Notes: generated by a model from the sequence alone, not told the origin. A stretch of 64,000 nt of DNA from Candidatus Zixiibacteriota bacterium (GCA_040752815.1 JBFMGC010000006.1:25196-89195); one strand, 5' to 3'; positions 1-11,061 are shown, numbered from the stretch's first letter. Numbers and translations are program-made.

Positions 1-1189
1 TACGATACAGGTAACCGAGCGCCTGAAAGACAGCCGTGTTTCCGGACGGCGTTACTTGCGGCCAGCGGATGACCTTGACCGGGAATGTGTCCGCGCTGAC
101 AGTCTGCGGGAATCGCAGCGCTTGGGCGACAACCTGGTTTACCTTGACGCGGAACGGAATCTCTGACGGTGTACCGGTGGCCACATCCACTCGCCATACT
201 TTACCCTTGGCCCAGATGACTATGTTCTTGCCGTCGGGGGTCCAGTCAAAACCGGGATAGACGCCGAACAGCGCCCAGATTTCCTGCTGGTCTTCGTCGA
301 GTCCATCCCACAGATGCCTGATCTGGTTGCTCGTCAGATCGAACAGCGCCAGCACCGAGTGGCCACGCACCCGGCGAACGAACGCGAGTGTTTTGCCATC
401 GGGGCTGACCTGCGGGCGACAGGCGCCGCCGTTGACGCGGATTATGTCACGGATTTCGTTGGTTTTCAGATCGAGACGGCGGATGACATAGATCGTGCCG
501 TGCGGATCTTTGTTGTACTCGAAATACTCGCCGCTCGACATGTCCTCGGCCCAGTAGAGATACCGTCCGTCGGGCGAGAACACCGGTTCATTGGCATCCT
601 GCTGCTCGTTCTTGCGCTTGGTCAATTGCACGCCGCCGCCACCGTCGGGCACGCGGTACATCCACATTTCGCCGGCTCCAATGCTGCGTCGGCTGGTGAA
701 GTGCTTGCGCGCGACCAGATACTCACCGCTGGGATGCCATGCCGGATTATTCAGCAGGCGGAAATCCTCTTTCGTGATTTGCGTTCGGTCGGTGCCGTCC
801 GTGTTCATGATCCAAATATTGTCGCCGCCGCCGCGATCGCTGGTGAATGCGATCTTCCGGCCGTCGGGGCTGAAGCGGGGCTGGACCTCATACGGCAGAC
901 CGCCGGACAACAATGTCGCCTCGCCGCCGGTGATCGGCATTTTGTAGATATCACCCAGGATGTCGAACACGATCTCACGGCCGTCGGGCGACACGTCGAC
1001 CGTGATCCAGGTACCCTCATTGGCTTCGAATTCGATGGTGTCGCTTGGCACGTGGGGGACACTGACATCCCATTTGGTCTTGGCGGAGTCTTCTGGCGTC
1101 GGCGGAATCGTGTCTGCTGATGCTGCGTGAATGGCGACAGTTAGGAGTGCGGTGAGTCCGAGGATAGTGCGCGGTAGCGGCCTTTGCAT
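1..1189 (-). CDS. Exported TolB-like beta-propeller protein, N-terminal part (runs off window)
   Basis: Open minus-strand frame from an ATG at 1189 to the window edge, about 396 residues without a stop. It begins with a signal peptide (MQRPLPRTIL, hydrophobic core, Ala-rich cleavage region near residue 25). The mature part shows repeated WD40-like/PD40 strands of the type SPDGR-x-I-x-F: VSPDGREIVF, FSPDGRKIAF, FSPDGRYLYW, VSPDGKTLAF and WTPDGKNIVI. These form the blades of a TolB-like propeller. The N-terminus (TIEFEANEGTWITVDVSPDG) resembles large secreted proteins in which such a propeller precedes an amidohydrolase domain. That second domain would lie outside the window, so the enzyme function is inference only. 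The C-terminus is missing. Confidence 0.85.
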   Translation of the reverse strand, partial: MQRPLPRTILGLTALLTVAIHAASADTIPPTPEDSAKTKWDVSVPHVPSDTIEFEANEGTWITVDVSPDGREIVFDILGDIYKMPITGGEATLLSGGLPYEVQPRFSPDGRKIAFTSDRGGGDNIWIMNTDGTDRTQITKEDFRLLNNPAWHPSGEYLVARKHFTSRRSIGAGEMWMYRVPDGGGGVQLTKRKNEQQDANEPVFSPDGRYLYWAEDMSSGEYFEYNKDPHGTIYVIRRLDLKTNEIRDIIRVNGGACRPQVSPDGKTLAFVRRVRGHSVLALFDLTSNQIRHLWDGLDEDQQEIWALFGVYPGFDWTPDGKNIVIWAKGKVWRVDVATGTPSEIPFRVKVNQVVAQALRFPQTVSADTFPVKVIRWPQVTPSGNTAVFQALGYLYR

Positions 1190-1652
1190 GGAGTCGGTCC
1201 TCGCGAATCAGGTCCTTGTTGCCCGACGGAGCAATGTTCGTCGTGTGCTCAGAAAGGCAGGTTTCTGGTGATCTTGGGTCACAAAATACGGCACTGACCC
1301 GCGAAAAACAACTACCATGAAGCAAGGCCGCACCGTTTCAATGTGAAATGCTTTTTTCGTGCTGGGGATTGGATGCACCAAGCGATCTGCCAATGACATT
1401 GTCGCTTGACAGCGACGCCGGCACAGCCTCATCCCGGAACCGTCCCATCTGCCCTTCCTTGTTCCCGCCCTTGAGGTTACGGCGAAACAGTCTTGCCATT
1501 TCGGCGTCGAAAACGAACTATGAAAGGGCGATAACGGCGCCGTGCAATCGGCGGCATCATAATTCGACTGGTGTGGTTGTGAATTCCAAGTGCTCTCTGC
1601 GTATCCGCAGAATTCAAGACCTGTTTTCAGATTCGACAAGGAGCGTGCGTTC
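1190..1652. other. Intergenic gap, no recognised gene
   Basis: Divergent spacer between the propeller gene (minus) and the decayed permease (plus). No convincing coding frame, hairpin or promoter was recognised apart from the ribosome binding site AAGGAG just before the GTG at 1653. Confidence 0.4.
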
Positions 1653-2812
1653 GTGAGATATTTCACAAACTGTACACGGCAGGTCGGCCGAATTCGCGTC
1701 CGGGTGTGTGCCGTGGTGAGCTTCATGATGGCCCTGCTGATAACAGGCTCCGCGCTCGCCGCGGGCGGCGGCAAGGCCGCGACCAAGATCTATAACGTGG
1801 CCGACACGCGGGCCATGACCGCCGGGTTGTTCAAGTGGATCGCTGACATCTATAACAGTAGTCTGTTTCTGTTCGGGCTGACTATCGTCACCCCGGCGCT
1901 GAATATCTTCGGGTTTCCGATGCCATACGCGATCGGCACCGATCTCGCACGCATGGGCGGGAAGTCGATTGCCTCGACTATCCGCTACAGCAAGTTTGGC
2001 AATGTCGACGTCGCCCAGGCGGTGTCGATGATAATCGGCACCACTTTGGGCATGGAGCTGGGCGCGAAACTGGTAATGTACCTGGAACGGCTGGGTTTGG
2101 CGGAATCGGTAATACGCAAAACCTACTTGTGTTTCTCTTCCTGATCGGCAGCTACGTACTTTATGATTATCTGAAGCATGTCGCGCGCAAGAAACGGGCC
2201 AACAGCAGCCAGCCAGTGCACCACACTGGTGATCTCACAATCGCCCAGCGGCTGCACCGGATCAACATCCCGCCGATGATCAACTTCAAGACCTCCGGCA
2301 TTCGCTGTTCGATGTGACTGCCGGTACCGGTTGGGCTAGTGACCGGTATAGTCGCGAGCGTGCTCGGCGTGGGGTGTGGTTTCATCAGGATGCCGGCATT
2401 GACCTATCTTGTGGGTTGTCCTACTTTGGTAGCAGTGGGCACGGACCTGTTTGAGGTGATGATCACCGGCGCGTACGGGGCGTTTACCTACGGCATCAAG
2501 GGGCGCGTGGACCTGCTGGCGGCGATGTGGATGCTGCTCGGGGCGGCGGTGGGTGCGCAGCTGGGAACAATCGCGGTCAAGTACGTGCGCGACTATTCCA
2601 TCCGGCTGCTTTTCGCCGTGACGATATACATCGCCTGTGCCTCGGTGCTGCTCAAACGGCTCGAACTGCAAACGCCCTCATCGATACTGATTCTGACCGC
2701 GGGTATAGCCATCAGTCTGGTGATCATCTCGCTTCTGGTCCGGGGGGTTTTGAAAGAGCGAGCGGAGGCGCGCAATCGCAGCCGGTCGGTGTTCGGTCGG
2801 GAGGATGAGTGA
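1653..2812 (+). pseudogene. Decayed TauE/SafE (TSUP) sulfite-exporter-type permease
   Basis: Starts at GTG 1653, nine bases after AAGGAG, with a signal-like N-terminus. TSUP half-repeat motifs follow: FGFPMPYAIGTDLA and GNVDVAQAVSMIIGT in the first half, GVGCGFIRMPALTYL and VAVGTDLFEVMITGAYGAF in the second. Two lesions break it. Around 2127 the reading frame moves as if one base had been lost in the TT run of acctacttgtg. At 2315-2317 there is an in-frame TGA where homologues as I recall them carry Trp, so a TGG to TGA change would explain it. After the TGA the same frame continues to 2812. The first membrane segment of the first half (the GVGGGFIMTP-type motif) also looks deleted, because SLFLFGLTIV runs directly into TPALNIFG. 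The locus is unlikely to give a working transporter unless the lesions are assembly errors. Confidence 0.75.
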
Positions 2813-3117
2813 TGAGCAAGAAGTTTCTGCCGACGGTTTTCGCCGTTGCGGCACTGGTCATGGTCGGCTGTGTTGACTCAGCCCTGGTGGCGCAGGGAAA
2901 AGTTATCGCGTCTGACACGGCGGCCGGGAGCATGCAAATCGAAGACGAGCGGCAGCCGGGCCTGATATTGACGTTCGACCTGAGCGACGCTGACCTCGGC
3001 GCTGCGCCCCTGGTCGATGACCTTGTGCGCGTGGCATACCATGATGACAACGGCAGGCTGGTCGCGATACGCGTGATGAACCTCAGTCATCAGACGGAGC
3101 TGAGGAAGAAGGGGTAG
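2812..3117 (+). CDS. Small predicted lipoprotein
   Basis: 101 residues starting at ATG 2812, whose first base is the last base of the permease stop codon (TGATG overlap), so translation was probably coupled. The N-terminus MSKKFLPTVFAVAALVMVGC looks like a lipoprotein signal with Cys20 as the lipidated residue. The mature part (GKVIASDTAAGSMQIED, then LTFDLSDADLGAAPLVDD and VRVAYHDDNGRLVAIRVM) reads as a small beta-rich, OB-like domain. I recall similar small exported proteins beside TSUP permeases, which would make it an accessory of the now broken transporter. No function is established. The frame itself is intact. Confidence 0.7.
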   Translation: MSKKFLPTVFAVAALVMVGCVDSALVAQGKVIASDTAAGSMQIEDERQPGLILTFDLSDADLGAAPLVDDLVRVAYHDDNGRLVAIRVMNLSHQTELRKKG

Positions 3118-3404
3118 GCACGCTTCTGGCAATAGGCGCCGCGAGATGGCCCACACACTTGGACAGACAATCTCGCGCGTGAGGAGTCTCGATCCCATCC
3201 CAATGAGGCTGTCTCAAAACCTCGATCTGTGCGTCATCTATGAAAGCGCGCCGGTTGTCAAGGCATATTTGCATGAAGCCTGGCGATGGGCGTCGGGCTG
3301 AAACGCCGGAGTTATCTATTCGCCGTCGTCGCGGCATGATTTTTTTTCCAAGGGTATGTCGCAATCAGGTCGCGAGTCTCGAGGGACTCATGACGCAAAC
3401 GCGC

Positions 3405-4454
3405 TTATACCCCGGTTGACGTTTTGCGCCGGATCGCCGGTTCGCGATAGGCTTCCTCCTTGGTTAAGATCCACCAGGTGGCCTCGGCGAGGTGCCGTGC
3501 TACTGCACCAACGGCTTTGGCGTGGCCTTTCCTGGCCCGCAGCCGGTTGTATAGACGGCACACGTGTCGCTCGGGCCAGTTTTCCCGCCACCGGGAAACA
3601 ACGTTGGCGGCTTCACAGTAAACCCACTTCAGGTAGTGGTTGACATCCGAACGCAGCCGCCCGTAGCGCACTTTCCCTCCGGAAGCGTGGACCCGGGGGG
3701 TTGTGCCGGCATAGGAAGCGTACTGCGCCGCCGAGGGAAAACGTCCTATGTCGCCGACCTCCAGGGTGATCACCAGTCCCAGTACCGGGCCAATCCCCGG
3801 CATGGTTTGCACCAGCGACAAAGTCGCGCTCCCGCCAAACACCGTCTTAATCCGCTCCTCCAGCCGGTCAATCTCGCCTTCCAGATGGTCCACATAGTCC
3901 AGCTGGACCAGCGTCGTATAGCGCGTCTGCTCCGGCAACCCTTCAATCTGTTTCCGCAACGACGGGCGGTTCCCCTTGGCAAAAATGTCACTAACCTCGG
4001 TCAGACCCAAAGCATACCGAGCCAGCGCCGCGTGAATCCGGGCCTTAAACCGCGTCTCCGTTCGTCGCAACATCATCCGCGTCCGCGTCAAGTCCCGTTT
4101 ATCCCGCAACTCCCCGGGCGGTATCCACACCGTCGGTAACGTCCCCGCCTGAGCTAATAAGTTCAACCCCCGTGCATCCAACCGATCCGTCTTGTTGGCA
4201 CACCCCAACATCAACTTCGCCTTCTGCGCCGACACCAAACAAGCCTCCATGCCAGCAGCTTCAATCTCATCCACAATCCAATACCACGAACCCATCGCTT
4301 CTACTGCCACCGGCTCACCCGATGGAAACTGCATCAAGTAACGCCGCAACGCTCCCTGCTCATGCTCAATCCGCGCTTCCGCTATCACCTTACCTCGATC
4401 ATCCGCCACCGAACAAAAAGTGTAGCGTTTGTGGCTGTCAAAGGCTATTCTCAT
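3405..4454 (-). CDS. IS110-family transposase (RNA-guided recombinase type)
   Basis: 349 residues. The start at ATG 4454 is chosen because RC sequence AAGGAGGCGCGTG precedes it and the protein then begins MRIAFDSHKRYTF, the normal start of the RuvC-like DEDD domain (Asp in the FDSHKR motif, Glu in VEAMGSW, Asp residues in KTDRLDARGL). The C-terminal transposase_20 domain is present: TMPGIGPVLGLVITLEVGDI, FPSAAQYASYAG and HASGGKVRYGR, with the Ser of the latter as the likely nucleophile. The family catalyses element excision and insertion using a bridge RNA transcribed from the element's own non-coding end. All expected blocks are intact, so the enzyme looks functional. Confidence 0.93.
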   Translation of the reverse strand: MRIAFDSHKRYTFCSVADDRGKVIAEARIEHEQGALRRYLMQFPSGEPVAVEAMGSWYWIVDEIEAAGMEACLVSAQKAKLMLGCANKTDRLDARGLNLLAQAGTLPTVWIPPGELRDKRDLTRTRMMLRRTETRFKARIHAALARYALGLTEVSDIFAKGNRPSLRKQIEGLPEQTRYTTLVQLDYVDHLEGEIDRLEERIKTVFGGSATLSLVQTMPGIGPVLGLVITLEVGDIGRFPSAAQYASYAGTTPRVHASGGKVRYGRLRSDVNHYLKWVYCEAANVVSRWRENWPERHVCRLYNRLRARKGHAKAVGAVARHLAEATWWILTKEEAYREPAIRRKTSTGV

Positions 4455-4456
4455 CA

Positions 4457-4513
4457 CGCGCCTCCTTATTCTCAATTCACCAACAGAAAGGTACCTTCTG
4501 TCAGGGAGGCGCG
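4457..4513 (-). promoter_or_regulatory. Leader hairpin that masks the transposase ribosome binding site
   Basis: CGCGCCTCC at 4457-4465 is the exact reverse complement of GGAGGCGCG at 4505-4513. In the transposase mRNA the upstream arm would pair with the GGAGG Shine-Dalgarno sequence right before the start codon. A smaller near-palindrome, ACAGAAAGGTACCTTCTGT (4483-4501), sits in the loop. Transcripts entering from outside the element would fold and block translation, a protection used by several other IS families. The pairing is seen; its effect is inferred. Confidence 0.6.
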
Positions 4514-4757
4514 CTTTCATATAATCAGGTCGTGCTCCGAGCACGACTCGCTCCGCGGGTCGGGTTCGAAGTGTGACCTGACGCCGATTGGTGGTGGACG
4601 AGGACCCCGGATCCGGTCGGGGCCAGGCTCGGCCGCAACGTTTTGAGACTTTTGAGACAGACTCCAATGGGTGGGCCACCCAGATTCTTTTTGAGTGGAG
4701 GTGGTCGTGGACGAGGCCTCTCGTTCGTGTCAGGTGGAGATGCTGCCACAGAACGAT

Positions 4758-4787
4758 AAAAAAACCCCCGCGATGGATCGCGGGGGC
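4758..4787 (-). terminator. Rho-independent terminator of hppA
   Basis: CCCCCGCGATGGATCGCGGGGG (4765-4786) forms a GC-rich hairpin. On the minus strand it is followed by seven T residues (complement of 4758-4764), 25 bases after the hppA stop codon. Confidence 0.9.
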
Positions 4788-4811
4788 TCGCTGACAGCGA
4801 CTAAATTGGAG

Positions 4812-7295
<2,484 letters not shown>

Positions 7296-7913
7296 AGATA
7301 CTCTCCTTAACTAAGTTCCGTGTACCACACCGCCACGCGGGGTTGTTCAGCCGGTGACAAGTTCTGGTAAAACCATCATCGTTTCAATTGGCGCCATTGC
7401 CCGAACGCTCCGGGCAGAGTGGGCCAAGTTTACTACAGGTCCCAGAGAAAAGCAACACTTTATTGCGTGATATATGGTGCAAAGAGGATTTGTTACTTGG
7501 ACTTTCCCAATGTCTCGCAACGAGATTGCTGGAAAAACCATTGACCTGGCTGCACCCCCCGACCTGTGACTATTTTCACAAACTCTTTGGCCGCCAAGCA
7601 AGTGCCTAAGCCCGTCTGGCAATCTGGAACGCCCCCAAGGCCTTCCGACAGAAGCATAGCACAGTGGTTGGCACGGCTGCCCTTCTCCGGTCGAAGCAAA
7701 GAAGTAATGTTAGATGCCTTTGTAATAAGGCACAAAAGTGACTTCGCCAATCTAGAAGAAGTCTTATTTTACTACCGAAGATTCTGTGTTTTGAACTTGG
7801 CGGGGAATCCGTAAACGGGCCACAGAGAGAGAGGACAAATGAGGAAGGGTGCCCAGCAAGAACAGTGCAAGAAAACTTGACTTGTTACCGTTATTCAAGC
7901 ATTGTGGGGTCAT
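7296..7913. other. Intergenic gap before the restriction-modification genes
   Basis: About 620 bases of visibly lower G+C than the flanks, with no recognisable gene or controller protein. It separates hppA (minus) from the methylase (plus) and must hold the promoters of both. No clear consensus promoter was picked out. Confidence 0.4.
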
Positions 7914-8843
7914 ATGACAAGACGATCGGACAATGAAAAAACAGCTCTCTTGGCACAAACGCAGGTATTCGCGGACGTAACGGTCACACAGACTAGAGCG
8001 AAGCGGTCTGCGACTTCACCTGTAACAAGAAACTCGCGATCTTACAGTAAGCGGCTCATAGCATTTGGTTGGTACGGCGGAAAATTCAACCACCTGGGAT
8101 GGTTGCTGCCGTTGTTACCGGAATGCCATCACTACTGTGAACCGTTTGGCGGATCAGCTGCGGTTCTCCTGAATAGAGCTCCTTCACCAGTGGAGACATA
8201 CAACGATCTTGATGGTGAAGTTGTGAACTTTTTTCGCGTGTTGCGAGCAAAGAAGACTAAGTTGATTGAGGCTATCGGCTTGACGCCTTTCTCCCGCGAA
8301 GAATTCGCTCTCTCCCTGGAAAGCACCAACGAGCGCGTGTCGTCGCTCGAGCGCGCGAGAAAGTTCTTTGTAAGAGCAAGGCAAGCACGAACTGGCCTCG
8401 CACAGACCGCATCTTTAGGTCGGTGGGCAAACTGCAGAAACACAAGCCGGGCTGGCATGTCGGGGGCGGTCTCGCGTTGGTTGGGCAGTGTCGACAGTCT
8501 GGCTGATATTGCAGAGAGATTACTGAGAGTGCAAATCGAAAACAGACCGGCCCTTGAGATAATCAGGTTATATGATGCCCCAGGGGCACTCTTCTACTGT
8601 GACCCTCCCTATGTACACTGCTCGCGTGGCGACACAAAGGCGTATCGTTACGAAATGTCAGATGACGAGCACACTAAACTCGCAGAACTGCTCATGCGAT
8701 GCAAGGGGATGGTGGCTGTATCCGGCTATCGATGCGATCTCCTGGACCAGTTATACAGGAATTGGTGTCGCAGTGATGCTCCCCCGAAACAATGCCACTC
8801 AACCAAAGCTCTGCGACAGGAAGTTCTTTGGACAAATTTCTAG
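7914..8843 (+). CDS. D12-class adenine-specific DNA methyltransferase
   Basis: 309 residues from ATG 7914. It transfers a methyl group from S-adenosylmethionine to N6 of adenine in a specific DNA site. Seen in order: motif X FGWYGGKFNHLGWLLP (about residue 50), the SAM-binding motif YCEPFGGSAAVLLNR, the following YNDLDGEVVNFF, and the catalytic motif YCDPPY (about residue 227), an order typical of Dam/DpnM-like D12 enzymes. The C-terminus LRQEVLWTNF matches the family end. The first 45 residues are poorly conserved, so a later start is possible. Twelve bases downstream lies a SacI-like endonuclease gene, so this is probably the protective half of a type II system. Codon use is less G+C-rich than in neighbours, suggesting transfer. 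Confidence 0.9.
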   Translation: MTRRSDNEKTALLAQTQVFADVTVTQTRAKRSATSPVTRNSRSYSKRLIAFGWYGGKFNHLGWLLPLLPECHHYCEPFGGSAAVLLNRAPSPVETYNDLDGEVVNFFRVLRAKKTKLIEAIGLTPFSREEFALSLESTNERVSSLERARKFFVRARQARTGLAQTASLGRWANCRNTSRAGMSGAVSRWLGSVDSLADIAERLLRVQIENRPALEIIRLYDAPGALFYCDPPYVHCSRGDTKAYRYEMSDDEHTKLAELLMRCKGMVAVSGYRCDLLDQLYRNWCRSDAPPKQCHSTKALRQEVLWTNF

Positions 8844-8855
8844 TCGCAGGAAGTT

Positions 8856-9941
8856 ATGCCCGGCGTTGATTACATGAGAGCCCGTCGTATCTTGGACTCA
8901 AACCTCAGGAGTATCACGAAAGAGATCATTGACGGAGTTGCTCTCTCGATTCCGAACGACATTCAAACACATCTACAAGCCGTATTCACCTCCCATACAC
9001 AGGCTTACAGAGAGGTTCTCCTCGGATGTGTCTTGGCGAAGTTGATAGACGGTAGCATAAATATACTCCTACCATATGCGGAGCAAGGTCCTAATGCTTT
9101 TAGCGGCAGAACGCTGGACGAACGAGTGGTTAACCCGTTTCTTCATGACAATCAGATTCCATGTTCGCGCGGCCCGTACTTGAGTGTATTCCGACGCAAC
9201 GTAAGGTTTGATGCAAGCACCCGAACCGGCCTCCGAGACAAAACAGGTTATGACGCACTCAGATCACTTCTCGATATCGTGGCTTCATCGACGAGCAAGA
9301 AACAGCTCAATCTCCAGCTGCGCGCGACCCTCCATATGTTCGTTCGCATAAGGGAGCAATCCGCTGTCACAGTCACTAGATTACAGCGGATCAGTCTTGA
9401 ACAATACGACGAATTGTTCGAAGGACTTCTTAGTAAGCCGAGTGGCGGTCGCTTTCCCGCTCTCTTGGCGCTTTCTGCCTTCACCGCGATCAAAGAGCAC
9501 TACCACTTGACTTGGCAGATCGATTTTCAAGGCATAAATGTTGCAGATGCAGCGGCAGGAGTTGGTGGCGACATTACGATTTCTGAAAATGGGCGAGTAC
9601 TTATGTCCGCCGAAGTAACTGAACGGGAGGTTGACCGCCCAAGAATTGTGGCCACTTTCACAACCAAAATAGCCCCTCTTGAGATCGAAGACTATCTATT
9701 CTTGATTAAACCCGGGGGAGTTACGGGCGAGGCTAAGTCTCTTGCTCGTAAGTACTTTTCTCAGGGCCACGAAGTAAACTTCTTAGAAATAAGACATTGG
9801 TTGATCATGAGTCTAGCTACCTTAGGTAGCCGCGGAAGGAAATGTTTCAGTAGGACTCTGGTGGGATTCATTGAGGCTCCCGATTTTCCCTCTACTCTCA
9901 AAGTCGCTTGGAACGAACAGATATCGAGACTTGTGACCTAA
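8856..9941 (+). CDS. SacI-family type II restriction endonuclease (probable)
   Basis: 361 residues, ATG 8856 preceded by CAGGAAG. Segments such as LLPYAEQGPNAFSGRTLDER, VVNPFLHDNQIPCSRGPYLS, VFRRNVRFDASTRTGLRDK and AAAGVGGDITISENGRVLMS-AEVTERE match what I know of the SacI restriction family, whose type member cuts GAGCTC. GGDITI with the following AEVTE is a candidate PD-(D/E)xK nuclease core, although the usual Lys is not obvious there. It directly follows the adenine methylase in the same direction, which supports a restriction-modification pair. The recognition sequence of this enzyme cannot be read from the sequence. Lower G+C than the flanking genes. Confidence 0.75.
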   Translation: MPGVDYMRARRILDSNLRSITKEIIDGVALSIPNDIQTHLQAVFTSHTQAYREVLLGCVLAKLIDGSINILLPYAEQGPNAFSGRTLDERVVNPFLHDNQIPCSRGPYLSVFRRNVRFDASTRTGLRDKTGYDALRSLLDIVASSTSKKQLNLQLRATLHMFVRIREQSAVTVTRLQRISLEQYDELFEGLLSKPSGGRFPALLALSAFTAIKEHYHLTWQIDFQGINVADAAAGVGGDITISENGRVLMSAEVTEREVDRPRIVATFTTKIAPLEIEDYLFLIKPGGVTGEAKSLARKYFSQGHEVNFLEIRHWLIMSLATLGSRGRKCFSRTLVGFIEAPDFPSTLKVAWNEQISRLVT

Positions 9942-10027
9942 CCTCAGTGTTGACGACTCTTGGACCGGGCCACGCATGATGCCTTCTATGATCTCGCCAC
10001 CGACGTACTTGACTAGTCAAGCCATAT

Positions 10028-11059
10028 TCAGAAGCCCGCGTGCAACGCCTTAATAATATAGAAACATCCCGCGGCAATCAGCGCGCTCGCCGGGATCGTT
10101 AGCACCCAGGCCCAGACAATTCTTCCGGCCACACCCCATTTAATGCCAGATAGTTTGTTGGTCGCACCCACGCCGACGATGGCGCCGGTGATCGTGTGCG
10201 TTGTGGAGACCGGAATCCCCATGTTGGTGGCCATAAAGAGGGTGGCCGCGCCGGCCGTCTCGGCGCAGAATCCTCCCACCGGCTTGAGCTTGGTGATCTT
10301 CATCCCCATCGTTTTGACGATCCGCCAACCGCCAAAGGCCGTGCCGAGACCCATCGCCAGGTGACACGAAAGTATGATCCACAACGTGCGCGGATTCGCC
10401 AGAGAAAGTTCCGTCTCGGGGCTGAAAACACCACCAGCGATCAGCAGCGCCATGATAATACCCATGGTCTTTTGAGCGTCGTTACCGCCGTGTCCCAGCG
10501 AATAAAGCGCCGCCGACACGAGCTGTCCTTTACGAAACAACTTATCTATGTCAGACGGACGCCACTGGCGGAAGATCCAGTACACGGCAATCATGATAGC
10601 AAAGCCAACCACCAGGCCGATCAGTGGCGCAAGCGGAATGAACTTCGCGGCTTTCCAGATATTCTCCCAGCGAATCACGTGCACACCCCCATAAGCCAGA
10701 CCGGCTCCCGCCACACCGCCGATCAGCGCGTGTGAGGAACTTGTCGGCAGGCCTACCCACCAGGTGATCAAATCCCAGACTATAGCTCCGATAAGTCCCG
10801 CCAGAACGACATAAACGTAGAACGAATCACTGCCATCGATCTTGACGATTTTGGCAATCGTGTCCGCGACATGCGGAGCGAAAACGAACATCGCTACGAA
10901 ATTGAAAAAGGCCGCCCACCAGACCGCCACACGCGGGCTAAGCACCCGCGTGGATACGACCGTGGCAATAGAATTGGCAGCGTCGTGAAACCCGTTTATC
11001 AGATCGAACAGCAGCGCAATCGCAACCGTCGCAATTATGATCAGCCAGAGCGGATCCAA
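10028..11059 (-). CDS. pit: Low-affinity inorganic phosphate permease, PiT family
   Basis: 343 residues, about ten membrane helices. It imports phosphate (probably as a metal-phosphate complex) with protons or sodium. The two inverted PHO4 signature repeats are seen: GFHDAANSIATVVSTRVL near residue 23 and HGGNDAQKTMG near residue 190, plus the conserved PVSTTHTITGAIVGVG. The start is a TTG at 11059, two bases after the stop of the upstream PhoU-like gene, so the two form one operon with coupled translation. The pairing of PiT and a DUF47/PhoU-like protein is a very common arrangement. Confidence 0.95.
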   Translation of the reverse strand: MDPLWLIIIATVAIALLFDLINGFHDAANSIATVVSTRVLSPRVAVWWAAFFNFVAMFVFAPHVADTIAKIVKIDGSDSFYVYVVLAGLIGAIVWDLITWWVGLPTSSSHALIGGVAGAGLAYGGVHVIRWENIWKAAKFIPLAPLIGLVVGFAIMIAVYWIFRQWRPSDIDKLFRKGQLVSAALYSLGHGGNDAQKTMGIIMALLIAGGVFSPETELSLANPRTLWIILSCHLAMGLGTAFGGWRIVKTMGMKITKLKPVGGFCAETAGAATLFMATNMGIPVSTTHTITGAIVGVGATNKLSGIKWGVAGRIVWAWVLTIPASALIAAGCFYIIKALHAGF

Positions 11060-11061
11060 GA

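Larger units (their letters stand above)
3363..4532 (-). mobile_element. IS110-family insertion element
   Basis: An intact IS110-type transposase is flanked by a 10-bp direct repeat AATCAGGTCG at 3363-3372 and 4523-4532, the best candidate for the element boundaries. IS110 elements usually lack terminal inverted repeats, and none is seen at this direct repeat. The element lies inside the older repeat unit 3205-4664, next to a palindromic stretch (4541-4585). That fits the known preference of some IS110/IS1111 members for repeated palindromic targets. If the boundaries are right the element is only about 1.16 kb, with some 70 bases before the transposase start and 30 after its stop. Confidence 0.65.
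3205..4664. repeat. Repeat unit bounded by GAGGCTGTCTCAAAA-type inverted ends, interrupted by the IS110 element
   Basis: The left end, 3205-3219, reads GAGGCTGTCTCAAAA. The right end, 4650-4664, reads TTTTGAGACAGACTC, its inverse with one mismatch. The tetramer CAAT lies immediately outside both ends, a possible target duplication. The first 26 bases (3205-3230) recur exactly, inverted, at 28791-28816. The 45 bases at 4541-4585 recur inverted at 28726-28770 with three mismatches. The unit is therefore a diverged relative of the compact element at 28611-28816, carrying extra DNA that includes the IS110 copy. Confidence 0.65.

Noticed and set aside
314..1120. A 268-codon plus-strand frame opposite the propeller gene
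   Set aside because: It is the antisense of clear SPDG-type propeller repeats on the minus strand and has no protein-like features of its own.
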